Assembly (NCBI GenBank): GCA_036555425.1
Contig: DATBLL010000078.1
Span: 1 to 26,970 of the forward strand
Source: SBBV01 sp036555425
GTDB taxonomy: Bacteria > Pseudomonadota > Alphaproteobacteria > Bin65
Length of the DNA stretch: 26,970 nt
Direction of reading: 5' to 3'
Shown here: in pieces, positions 14,891-21,958 of the stretch
Position numbering within the stretch: position 1 is the stretch's first letter
Layout of the letters: every line of letters begins with the position of its first letter
The notes under the pieces: model-generated
Database searches by the model: none
What the model saw: the letters and a program-made list of their open reading frames with translations, nothing else
What the model was told of the DNA's origin: nothing
Translations under genes and position numbers: made by a program

Positions 14891-17416
14891 GTGCATAACG
14901 GGCGGGCATCAGGGATCAGCGCGAGGCCGGGCAGCGCCGGCTGGGCGGCGGCAAGCAGCTTCCTTTCGACGCTCGGGCCCGCGATCGTCACCTATGCCGT
15001 TTTGCTCGCCTGGGGCTGGCTCACCTTCATGGTGTTCCAGAACGCGCCGCCGGGAAAAAGGGCGGGCGCGGTCACCGTCAAGGCCAGCGACGGGCCGAAG
15101 ACGCTCGGCTATCTCGAGCTCGGCCAGAGGAGCGGCGCCAAGAGCGCCGCCGCCGAGCATCTCCTCGTCGTCAACCGCGGCGGCCAGTGGTTCTTCGGCA
15201 ACAAGTCGCAGAACAAGCGCGTGCTCCTCACCACCACGCGCTTCGAGGCGCGCTTCGCCGAGCGCTGGACCATGGCCGAAGGCGACCGCATCTCGCTGCC
15301 CGGCGTCGACATCGACGTGGTGAAGCTCACCGCCGACAGCATGACGCTGCGCGAGGCCAAGTCCGGCCGCGAGATGAGCTGGGAGGGCAAGGTCGTCACC
15401 AAGAACGAGCCCATCACCGAGGTCTGCAACGGCGGCTTGAGACGCGCGATCAACAGCGCCAAGTGGTCGGTGCGCAACATGGTGCCGGAGGATCGCCCCG
15501 AGCTGAAGCTGTTCGGCATCGGCGGCGGCGTCAATTGCTCCGACCGCTGGAAGATGGAGACCCTCGCACCCGAGGCGGTGTTCATCACTTGGCAGGCCGG
15601 CAAGTTCCTGGTCGCGCCCGGCGCCATGCGGCTCGAGACGCTGTTGAAGCGCAAGAACGAGAAGGGGCAGAGCTTCTCGGATATCATGGTGGCGCTCGAC
15701 AGCGACATCGGCCGCATCGAGAGCATGGTTGTCGGCATCACGCGCTATCGCCTCGATGCCAAGCCCGACCAGGTCACGTTCGTTCCGATCGCGAACCGCG
15801 TCTTCTTCTTCGCCGACGAGCTCGATCCGCCCAACAAGACCAACCTCAACTGGCTCGGCGACGGCAACCGCTGGCTCGATTGGCTGCGCGCGCGCCTCTT
15901 CTCCCTCACCGTCGGCTTGGCGCTCGCCGGTTTCGCGGCGCTCATCACCTTCTACGGCTGGTTCCAGCGCGAGCGCGGCGTGGGCGCGCTCTTCCTCGCA
16001 CTGGCCGCGGTCGTGCCGCCGGTGCTGGGGCTCTGGATCACGGGGCTCTTGCAGCAGAGCGCGGGCCAGCCCGACCGGATCCTGATCGTCACGGTCGCGA
16101 TCACGTCGTGGTTCTGGGCCAGCTTCATCCTCGCCTGGGCGGGGCGGCTCCGGGGCTATTCCGGCTGGCTCTGGGCGCTGGCGACCATTCTGGCCGCGCT
16201 CGGCATGACGACGCTGATCCAGCTCGGCGCGGGATCGGACAACACGCGCTGGCTCCGCTTCTTTTCCAACCACGCGACCGCGCTGGCGCTGTTCGGCTGG
16301 ACGATGTCCATGCTGGCCGCGATCCCCGACAAATATTGGCGGCGGCTCTGGTCGATCCTGTTCACGCGCGAGGCGGCGTTCACGCTACTGGCGCTGGGGC
16401 TGATGGCGACGATGGTCGTCCAGTTCTTCCTCGGCAGCGAAGAGGGCCTGTTCGGCTTCCAGCCGGTCGAGCTCGTGAAGATGACGTTCGTGACGCTGCT
16501 CGGCTTCGTCGGACTTCACATCTACGAGACGCGATCGCGCGAGGTGCGCGCCTACCGCCGCTCGCCGCTCACCTTCCTCATGCCCTATGTCCGCGTGGCC
16601 GCGATCTTCGCGCTCATCGTCTTCGCGATGGTGGCGGGCGTGCGCGACTTCTCGCCGCTCATCATCATGATGACGATCCTCGGCTGCTGGCTGTGGAAGG
16701 TCGGCTCCTGGCGCATGGAGCGTTCGGGCCTGCGCTGGCTCTGGTGGTCGATCCGCCCGCTCATGATCCTGGCCGTCGCCGGCGTCGTCTACGCCGGATA
16801 CAAGGTCTATCAGGATCCCACCATCCTTCCGGCGGCGGTGCCGAAGAAGGAGCGCATCCTGGTCTGGACGCAGCCGAGCTTCCATCCCCACACCGGCTCG
16901 CAGGTGCTGGCCTCGATGGATGTCATCGGCGAAGCCGGCCTCAAGGGCGCGCGCCAGAAATGGCTCGACAGCTTCGGGCGCAACGGCGGCGTCATGGCGC
17001 TGCCCGAGGTGCAGAACGACTTCGTCACCGCCTTCCTCATCAACCGCTTCGGGGGCGCGGCCGGCCTCGCGCTGCTCGGCACCGAGCTCGCCTTCGTCAC
17101 GCTGCTGTTCCTTCTCGCCGGCGCCGTCGAGCGCAATTTCGGGCGCGGCGATTTCCGCGAGCAGCAATTGGGCGTCGTCTTGGGCTACGTGCTCTACGGC
17201 GCGGCCTGCATGTATGCCGCGCACTGGCTGATCTCGTGGGGCAACGTCTTGGGCCTGCTGCCGGTCATGGGCCAGCCCATGACCTGGATCACCGCCGGCA
17301 CGTCGCACATCATCTTTTTCGCGATGCTCGCGCTCACGATCGCGCTGGTGAGCGGCTGGGTGCTGCGCGGCTACCTCGACGAGGTCAAAGCCAGCGCAAT
17401 GCCGCTCAAGAAGTAG
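14891..17416 (+). CDS. SEDS (FtsW/RodA/SpoVE) family protein with extra N-terminal domain
   Basis: 841 aa, about twice the family's usual length. Residues 25-50 form a first membrane helix. About 55-335 form a soluble, probably periplasmic domain. From about 337 onward it is polytopic. SEDS hallmarks are FQPVELVKM (523-531; family FQPSEL-K), LPEVQNDFVTAFLINRFG (D710, at the conserved catalytic aspartate position; family PEAHTDF-FA), and VLGLLPVMGQPMTWITAG (family TGLLPVVGLPLP). SEDS proteins polymerise lipid II into glycan strands and work with a class B PBP, which is the gene immediately upstream. GTG 14891 follows GAGGGATAGGC and begins a basic N-terminus. The N-terminal domain has a segment (VNRGGQWFFGNKSQNKRVLL, then EGDRISLPGVDIDVVKL) reminiscent of the second half of an FHA fold. 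Its TAG stop lies in the first arm of an inverted repeat. Confidence 0.87.
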   Translation: MHNGRASGISARPGSAGWAAASSFLSTLGPAIVTYAVLLAWGWLTFMVFQNAPPGKRAGAVTVKASDGPKTLGYLELGQRSGAKSAAAEHLLVVNRGGQWFFGNKSQNKRVLLTTTRFEARFAERWTMAEGDRISLPGVDIDVVKLTADSMTLREAKSGREMSWEGKVVTKNEPITEVCNGGLRRAINSAKWSVRNMVPEDRPELKLFGIGGGVNCSDRWKMETLAPEAVFITWQAGKFLVAPGAMRLETLLKRKNEKGQSFSDIMVALDSDIGRIESMVVGITRYRLDAKPDQVTFVPIANRVFFFADELDPPNKTNLNWLGDGNRWLDWLRARLFSLTVGLALAGFAALITFYGWFQRERGVGALFLALAAVVPPVLGLWITGLLQQSAGQPDRILIVTVAITSWFWASFILAWAGRLRGYSGWLWALATILAALGMTTLIQLGAGSDNTRWLRFFSNHATALALFGWTMSMLAAIPDKYWRRLWSILFTREAAFTLLALGLMATMVVQFFLGSEEGLFGFQPVELVKMTFVTLLGFVGLHIYETRSREVRAYRRSPLTFLMPYVRVAAIFALIVFAMVAGVRDFSPLIIMMTILGCWLWKVGSWRMERSGLRWLWWSIRPLMILAVAGVVYAGYKVYQDPTILPAAVPKKERILVWTQPSFHPHTGSQVLASMDVIGEAGLKGARQKWLDSFGRNGGVMALPEVQNDFVTAFLINRFGGAAGLALLGTELAFVTLLFLLAGAVERNFGRGDFREQQLGVVLGYVLYGAACMYAAHWLISWGNVLGLLPVMGQPMTWITAGTSHIIFFAMLALTIALVSGWVLRGYLDEVKASAMPLKK

Positions 17417-17516
17417 GGGCGGGTCCCCGACCCGCCCGTGTCGACGCGATAATCGAGGACCGAAGCCAACAACGTCCGCTGCGCGGAGAGAGGGCGGGTC
17501 GGGGACCCGCCCCTAC
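17413..17516. repeat. 25-bp perfect inverted repeat supplying the stop codons of two convergent genes
   Basis: Arms at 17413-17437 and 17492-17516 are exact reverse complements over 25 bases. Each arm also folds on itself: GGGCGGGTC-CCC-GACCCGCCC in the left arm and its complement in the right. The outer ends read GTAGGGGC and GCCCCTAC. The SEDS stop TAG (17414-17416) and the sigma-factor stop TAG (17515-17513, minus) lie at symmetric positions in the two arms. The 54-base interior shows no coding signal. It may act as a bidirectional terminator or be a dispersed REP-like pair. Confidence 0.85.
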
Positions 17517-18325
17517 GCATCTACAGGTTGGCCTTCGGTCAGCATCCGCTTGAGCCGCTCCAACGCGCGCTTCTCGAGCTGGCGCACGCGTTCCTTGCTG
17601 ACGCCGAAGCGGCGTCCGATCTCGCGCAGCAGCGGCGCTTCCTCGCTCAAATGCCGCTGCTCCACGATCCGGCGCTCGCGCTCGGGAAGCGTCGCCAGCG
17701 CCTCGGCCAGGCGCCGGCGGCGCCGGTCGGCTTCGTCGGCCGCGATCGCCGCCTCTTCCGGGCCGGGCCGCTCGTCGGCCAGGGCGTCGATGAGCCTCAG
17801 ATCGTTGGCCCCGGCCACGGCCGCATCGAGCGTTTGGTCGCGCGCGCCGATGCGGAGCGACATGCGCTCCACCGCCGCCGCGGAGACGCTGTAGCGCCGC
17901 GCGAGATAGGCGCGGTCCTCGGGGCCGAGCGCGCTGCCGGCGGCGAGCATGCGCGAAAGGGCGAACAGCAGCGACTTCTGCCGCGACGAGGTGACCGCGC
18001 GCACGACCGAGGCATTGCGCAGCACGAATTCCTGGATGGCGCTCTTGATCCACCATTGCGCATAGGTGGCGAAGCGCACGTCGCGCGCGGGGTCGAAGCG
18101 GTGCGCGGCCTCGAGCAGGCCGATATGCCCCTCCTGGATGAGGTCGCCGAGCGGAAGGCCGTAGCCGCGAAAGCGGGTCGCGATCTTGAGCACGAGCGGG
18201 CGGTGCGCGGCGACGAGCGCATCGAGTGCCGCCTGCTCGCGCGCGTCGAGCCAGCGGCCGATCAGCCCCTTCTCCTCGGCGGCGTCCAATAGCCTCGTCG
18301 CCGGCCTTTTGCCGCGGCTGCTCAT
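17513..18325 (-). CDS. rpoH: RNA polymerase sigma-32 (RpoH-type) factor
   Basis: 270 aa sigma-70-family factor of the heat-shock type. Region 2 is complete: HRPLVLKIATRFRGYGLPLG, DLIQEGHIGLLEAAHRFDP, and VRFATYAQWWIKSAIQEFVL. The stretch TSSRQKSLLFALSR aligns with the RpoH box (TTKAQRKLFFNLRK in E. coli). Region 4 is LPERERRIVEQRHL with the helix-turn-helix IGRRFGVSKERVRQLEKRAL. The N-terminus is shorter than in housekeeping RpoH, suggesting a paralogue such as the RpoH2 type. ATG 18325 has AAGGGGCG at a usable distance; the frame is open to 18424 but that extension overlaps the promoter candidate. It is divergent from the FAD oxidoreductase operon, which it may serve or share a regulator with. 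Confidence 0.9.
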   Translation of the reverse strand: MSSRGKRPATRLLDAAEEKGLIGRWLDAREQAALDALVAAHRPLVLKIATRFRGYGLPLGDLIQEGHIGLLEAAHRFDPARDVRFATYAQWWIKSAIQEFVLRNASVVRAVTSSRQKSLLFALSRMLAAGSALGPEDRAYLARRYSVSAAAVERMSLRIGARDQTLDAAVAGANDLRLIDALADERPGPEEAAIAADEADRRRRRLAEALATLPERERRIVEQRHLSEEAPLLREIGRRFGVSKERVRQLEKRALERLKRMLTEGQPVDA

Positions 18326-18351
18326 GGGTGGGATCGCCCCTTGCACCGTCC

Positions 18352-18381
18352 GATCTACGCATGTTCCGAAAACGCGGATCA
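18352..18381 (-). promoter_or_regulatory. Candidate ECF/sigma-E-like promoter for the sigma-32 gene
   Basis: On the minus strand TGATCC (18381-18376), an 18-base spacer and TAGATC (18357-18352) lie just before the sigma-factor start at 18325. TGATCC matches the -35 element reported for alphaproteobacterial sigma-E (ECF11, ChrR-controlled) promoters. The -10 is only similar to the reported TAAG type. A matching arrangement faces the other way at 18426-18455. Confidence 0.45.
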
Positions 18382-18425
18382 GCCGCCGGCGACGGGGCCG
18401 GGCGCCGCGGCTGGGCGCCATCACC

Positions 18426-18455
18426 TAATCCGCTGGCAACGCTGCCGCGTATAGA
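18426..18455 (+). promoter_or_regulatory. Candidate ECF/sigma-E-like promoter for the FAD oxidoreductase-DUF1365-cfa operon
   Basis: TAATCC (18426-18431), an 18-base spacer ending in CCGCG, and TATAGA (18450-18455) end 29 bases before the ATG at 18485. It shares the ATCCG core, exact spacing and CG-TA junction with the divergent candidate at 18352-18381, which is what makes either credible. It is a single-base departure from TGATCC. Confidence 0.4.
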
Positions 18456-18484
18456 CCCCGGTCAAGAAAAAGCGCTCGATCAGG

Positions 18485-19873
18485 ATGTTCGACGCACCAT
18501 TCGGGGCTCGCCCGGAAAACGATCGGCACGGCTTACCGCCCGGCTCCGCCATCGCCGTGATCGGCAGCGGCGTCGCCGGCTTGTCGGCGGCCTGGCTGCT
18601 GTCGCGCCGCTATCGCGTGACCGTCTTCGAGGCGGCGGCGGAACTGGGCGGCCACAGCCACACGGTCGAAGTGGAGCTCGGCGGGCGCTCGATCCCCGTC
18701 GACACCGGCTTCATCGTCTACAACGAGCGCACCTATCCGAATCTGACGCGCCTGTTCCGCCATCTCGGCGTCGCGACCGAGGCGAGCGACATGTCGTTCG
18801 GCGTGTCGATCGCGGGCGGCCGGCTCGAATATGCCGGCGCGCGGCGCCTGACCGGCCTCTTCGCGCAGAAGCGCAATCTGCTGCGGCCCGGCTTCTGGCG
18901 CATGCTGGCCGACATCGTGCGCTTCTACCGCGCGTTTCGCGCGCACGACGCAAGATCGCTGGCGGGCGTCACCCTCGGCGATCTCCTGGCCGGCGGCGGC
19001 TACGGGCGCGGGTTCCGCGACGCCCATCTCGTGCCGATGGCGGCGGCGATCTGGTCGGGCACGTTCCGCTCGATCCTCGATTTTCCCGCGCCGTGCTTCC
19101 TCGCCTTCTGCCGCAATCACGGCCTGCTGCAAGTGAGCGGGCGCCCCAAATGGCGAACGGTACGCGCGCGCAGCCGCGACTACGTGCGGCGGCTCGCCGC
19201 CGGTATCAGCGGGCCGATCTTCCTGAACGCGCCGGTTGCCGCCCTCCGCCGCGGGCCCGGCGGCACTGAAGTTGTGCTCGCCAACGGCGCGCGCGCTTGC
19301 TTCGCTGGCATCGTCCTCGCGGCGCACGCCGATACGGCGCTCGGCATGCTCGCGGATCCCTCGGCGGAGGAGCGGCGCCTGCTCGGCGCTTTCGCGTTCC
19401 AGCGCAACCATGCAATTCTCCACACCGACGCCGCGCTGATGCCGCGGCGCCGCGCCTGCTGGGCAAGCTGGAACTACATCGCCGATGTGCCCACGGAGGA
19501 CGAAGCGCCCGTGTTCGTCACCTATTGGCTGAACCGCTTGCAGAACCTCGGCGACGCGCCGCCGCTGTTCCTGTCGCTGAACGCCACGCGGCGGCCGCGC
19601 GCGGACACGGTCCTGGCGGAATTCAGCTACGACCATCCGCAGTTCGACGGTGCCGCGATCGCGGCGCAGGCGGAGCTTCATCGCATCCAGGGCGCGCGCG
19701 ACACCTGGTTCTGCGGCGCCTGGACCGGCTACGGCTTCCACGAGGACGGCCTCGTCTCCGGCATGGCCGCGGCCTCGGCGCTCGGCGTCGAGGCGCCGTG
19801 GGCCGTGCCGGCGCTGGAACCGGCGGCGCCGCGACCGGCGCCGGCGCTCGTCCCGCTGCGCGCGCCCGCCTGA
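18485..19873 (+). CDS. FAD-dependent oxidoreductase (NAD(P)/FAD-binding, amine-oxidase-like)
   Basis: 462 aa flavoprotein. The dinucleotide-binding fold is at the N-terminus (IAVIGSGVAGLSAAWLLSRR, then VFEAAAELGGHSHT). VDTGFIVYNERTYPNL and the C-terminal GAWTGYGFHEDGLVSG (about 410-428), which closes the FAD site, are characteristic of the family found beside DUF1365 and cyclopropane synthase genes. The substrate is probably an acyl chain of a phospholipid, from context rather than from the protein itself. The next gene starts 3 bases after its stop, so the three genes form an operon. The last 30 residues are Pro/Ala-rich and look dispensable. Related flavoproteins occur in lipid-modifying clusters linked to singlet-oxygen stress in other alphaproteobacteria; that link is inference. 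Confidence 0.92.
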   Translation: MFDAPFGARPENDRHGLPPGSAIAVIGSGVAGLSAAWLLSRRYRVTVFEAAAELGGHSHTVEVELGGRSIPVDTGFIVYNERTYPNLTRLFRHLGVATEASDMSFGVSIAGGRLEYAGARRLTGLFAQKRNLLRPGFWRMLADIVRFYRAFRAHDARSLAGVTLGDLLAGGGYGRGFRDAHLVPMAAAIWSGTFRSILDFPAPCFLAFCRNHGLLQVSGRPKWRTVRARSRDYVRRLAAGISGPIFLNAPVAALRRGPGGTEVVLANGARACFAGIVLAAHADTALGMLADPSAEERRLLGAFAFQRNHAILHTDAALMPRRRACWASWNYIADVPTEDEAPVFVTYWLNRLQNLGDAPPLFLSLNATRRPRADTVLAEFSYDHPQFDGAAIAAQAELHRIQGARDTWFCGAWTGYGFHEDGLVSGMAAASALGVEAPWAVPALEPAAPRPAPALVPLRAPA

Positions 19874-19876
19874 GCC

Positions 19877-20683
19877 GTGCGCTCGGCGCTCTACCGCGGC
19901 AGCGTCATGCACGTGCGGCTCGCGCCGGTGCGGCACCGCTTGCGCTATCGCGTCTTCACGCTGCTGATCGATCTCGACGAGCTGCCGGCGCTGGCGCAGG
20001 GGCTGCGCTGGCTCTCGCACAACCGCTTCAACCTGATGAGCCTCCACGATCGCGACCACGGCGATCCGCTGACAGGCGGTGCGAGACCGGGCGAGGGGCT
20101 GCGCGCCTGGGCCGAGCGCACGCTCGGCGCCGCCGGCATAGCGCCGCCACGCGGGCGCATCGAGCTGCTCTGCTTTCCGCGGATTTTGGGCTATGTTTTC
20201 AATCCGCTGAGCCTCTGGCTCTGCCGCGATCCGGAGGAGCGCCTGCGGGCCGTCATCTACGAGGTGCACAACACGTTCGGCGGCCGGCACGCCTATGCTT
20301 TGCCGGTGGCGGCGGGACAGGACGAGGGCGGGCTGGCGCAGCGTTGCGGCAAGGAATTCTATGTGTCTCCTTTCATCCCCATGAACGCGCAATACAGTTT
20401 CCGCCTCAAGGCTCCGGCTGAAGCGTTTTCGCTGTTGATCCGCGAGCGCGGCGAGGCCGGCGAGATTCTGCGCGCGACCATCAGCGGCCGGCGGCGCGCG
20501 CTCACCGACGGCGAGCTGCTGCGCGCCTTCGCCGCGCACCCGCTGATGACGCTGAAGGTCATCGCCGCGATCCACTGGCATGCGCTCCGCCTCTGGCGGA
20601 AGGGCGCGCGCTTCCATCGCGATCCCGCAAAGCGCCGGGACCACCGCGGCCCGGAGGCGGCGCGGCGGGCGGGTTCGCCATGA
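19877..20683 (+). CDS. DUF1365 family protein
   Basis: 268 aa. Family landmarks are the N-terminal SALYRGSVMHVRLAPVRHRL, RYRVFTLLIDLDEL, SHNRFNLMSLHDRDHGDP, LLCFPRILGYVFNPLSLWLC, YEVHNTFGGRHAY and KEFYVSPFIPMNAQYSF. No catalytic mechanism is established for the family; its steady company is a FAD oxidoreductase and a cyclopropane fatty acid synthase, as here. GTG at 19877 is the start: it opens the conserved region and lies 3 bases after the preceding stop. Its TGA overlaps the next ATG (20680-20683), so translation is coupled on both sides. A role in modifying unsaturated membrane acyl chains is inferred from context. Confidence 0.92.
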   Translation: MRSALYRGSVMHVRLAPVRHRLRYRVFTLLIDLDELPALAQGLRWLSHNRFNLMSLHDRDHGDPLTGGARPGEGLRAWAERTLGAAGIAPPRGRIELLCFPRILGYVFNPLSLWLCRDPEERLRAVIYEVHNTFGGRHAYALPVAAGQDEGGLAQRCGKEFYVSPFIPMNAQYSFRLKAPAEAFSLLIRERGEAGEILRATISGRRRALTDGELLRAFAAHPLMTLKVIAAIHWHALRLWRKGARFHRDPAKRRDHRGPEAARRAGSP

Positions 20684-21864
20684 GCGCGCCCAAGGGATTG
20701 CGCGCCCGACTGATCGCGGCGTTCCTGCACGATCCGCCCGCGGGGACGCTCCGCTTGCGCTGGCCCGACGGGTTCGAGACCGTGACGGCCGGCGGCGCGC
20801 CCGGTCCAATGGCGGTCGTCCGCCTTTGCCGCTGGCGGGCGGTGCGGCGCGCGCTCTTGGGCGGCGCGCTCGGTCTTGCCGAAGCCTATCTCGACGGCGA
20901 TTGGGACAGCCCCGACATCGCGGCCGTGATCGAGTTTGGCGCGCATCTGCAGCGGGCGGGCCATCTGAAGCGCCGGCCCTCGCTGCCGCAGCGCTGGCTC
21001 GACCGCTGGCGCCACCGCGGCAACGCCAATTCGCGCGCCGGTGCCCGCGCCAACATCGCCGCGCACTACGATCTCGGCAATGCGTTCTACCAGCAGTGGC
21101 TCGACGAGACGCTGACCTACTCCTCGGCCATCTTCGAGCGCGCCGGGCAGCCGCTCGACGAGGCGCAGCGCAACAAGTGCCGGCGCTTGCTCGCGCTGCT
21201 CGCGCCGGCGCCCGGCGCCAGGCTGCTCGAGATCGGCTGCGGCTGGGGCCAGTTCGCGTGCCTCGCCGCCAAGGAAGCGGGCGTCAAGGTCACGGCGATC
21301 ACGCTCTCGCGCGCGCAACACGACTTCGCGCGCCAGCGCGTCTTCGCCGAGGGGCTGGCGGAGCGAGTTTCGGTCGAGCTCTGCGACTATCGCGACGTGC
21401 GCGGGCGGTTCGACGGCATCGCCTCGATCGAGATGATCGAGGCCGTGGGCGAGGAATACTGGCCGGTCTTCTTCGCCAAACTGTCGGAGAGCCTCGCGCC
21501 GGGCGGGCGCGCCGCACTGCAGGCGATCACGATCGACGAGAAGCTGTTCCCGCGCTATCGCCGCGGCGCCGATTTCATCCAGAAATACGTCTTCCCCGGC
21601 GGCATGCTGCCCTCGCCGGCGGCGCTGCAGCGGGCGGGCGAGCGGGCGGGGCTCGCCTGGATCGGCTCGGAGGGCTTCGGCGGCCACTATGCCGAGACGC
21701 TGGCGGTCTGGCGGCGGCACTTCCTCGCGGCCTGGGACCGGATCGCGGCGCTCGGCTTCGACGAGCGCTTCAAGCGCCTCTGGACCTACTATCTCGCCTA
21801 TTGCGAGGGCGGGTTCCGCGCCGGCAACATCGACGTGCGCCAGGTAGCTTTCGCCAAGCGCTGA
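20680..21864 (+). CDS. cfa: Cyclopropane-fatty-acyl-phospholipid synthase family methyltransferase
   Basis: 394 aa SAM-dependent enzyme that adds a methylene or methyl group to double bonds of membrane phospholipid acyl chains. Motifs are AHYDLGNAFYQQWLDETLTY, the SAM-binding LLEIGCGWGQFACLAA (182-197), ITLSRAQHDFARQR, IEMIEAVGEEYWP, YVFPGGMLPS, and the C-terminal YYLAYCEGGFRAGNIDV with the conserved active-site cysteine (C375). The length agrees with CFA synthases. The paralogues that methylate rather than cyclopropanate (furan fatty acid pathway) are similar, so the exact product is open. It is third in the operon with the FAD oxidoreductase and DUF1365, overlapping the latter by four bases. 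Confidence 0.93.
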   Translation: MSAPKGLRARLIAAFLHDPPAGTLRLRWPDGFETVTAGGAPGPMAVVRLCRWRAVRRALLGGALGLAEAYLDGDWDSPDIAAVIEFGAHLQRAGHLKRRPSLPQRWLDRWRHRGNANSRAGARANIAAHYDLGNAFYQQWLDETLTYSSAIFERAGQPLDEAQRNKCRRLLALLAPAPGARLLEIGCGWGQFACLAAKEAGVKVTAITLSRAQHDFARQRVFAEGLAERVSVELCDYRDVRGRFDGIASIEMIEAVGEEYWPVFFAKLSESLAPGGRAALQAITIDEKLFPRYRRGADFIQKYVFPGGMLPSPAALQRAGERAGLAWIGSEGFGGHYAETLAVWRRHFLAAWDRIAALGFDERFKRLWTYYLAYCEGGFRAGNIDVRQVAFAKR

Positions 21865-21958
21865 GGCCCTTTCCCCGCACGGTCGCATCTGGGATAAGTG
21901 CGGACACCGGCGCGTTCCGCGCCCGAGCCGCAGCATCCGCGATCAACCCGCGCCCCCG

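Noticed and set aside
11632..14991. Minus-strand open frame of 1119 codons antisense to the transpeptidase gene
   Set aside because: It is the GC-bias shadow of the real plus-strand gene: Arg/Ala/Gly/His-rich, with no recognisable domains, while the plus strand carries all three PBP motifs.
15187..17553. Plus-strand open frame of 788 codons in a second frame of the SEDS gene
   Set aside because: Arginine/alanine/histidine-rich low-complexity translation; the overlapping frame encodes membrane helices and SEDS motifs.
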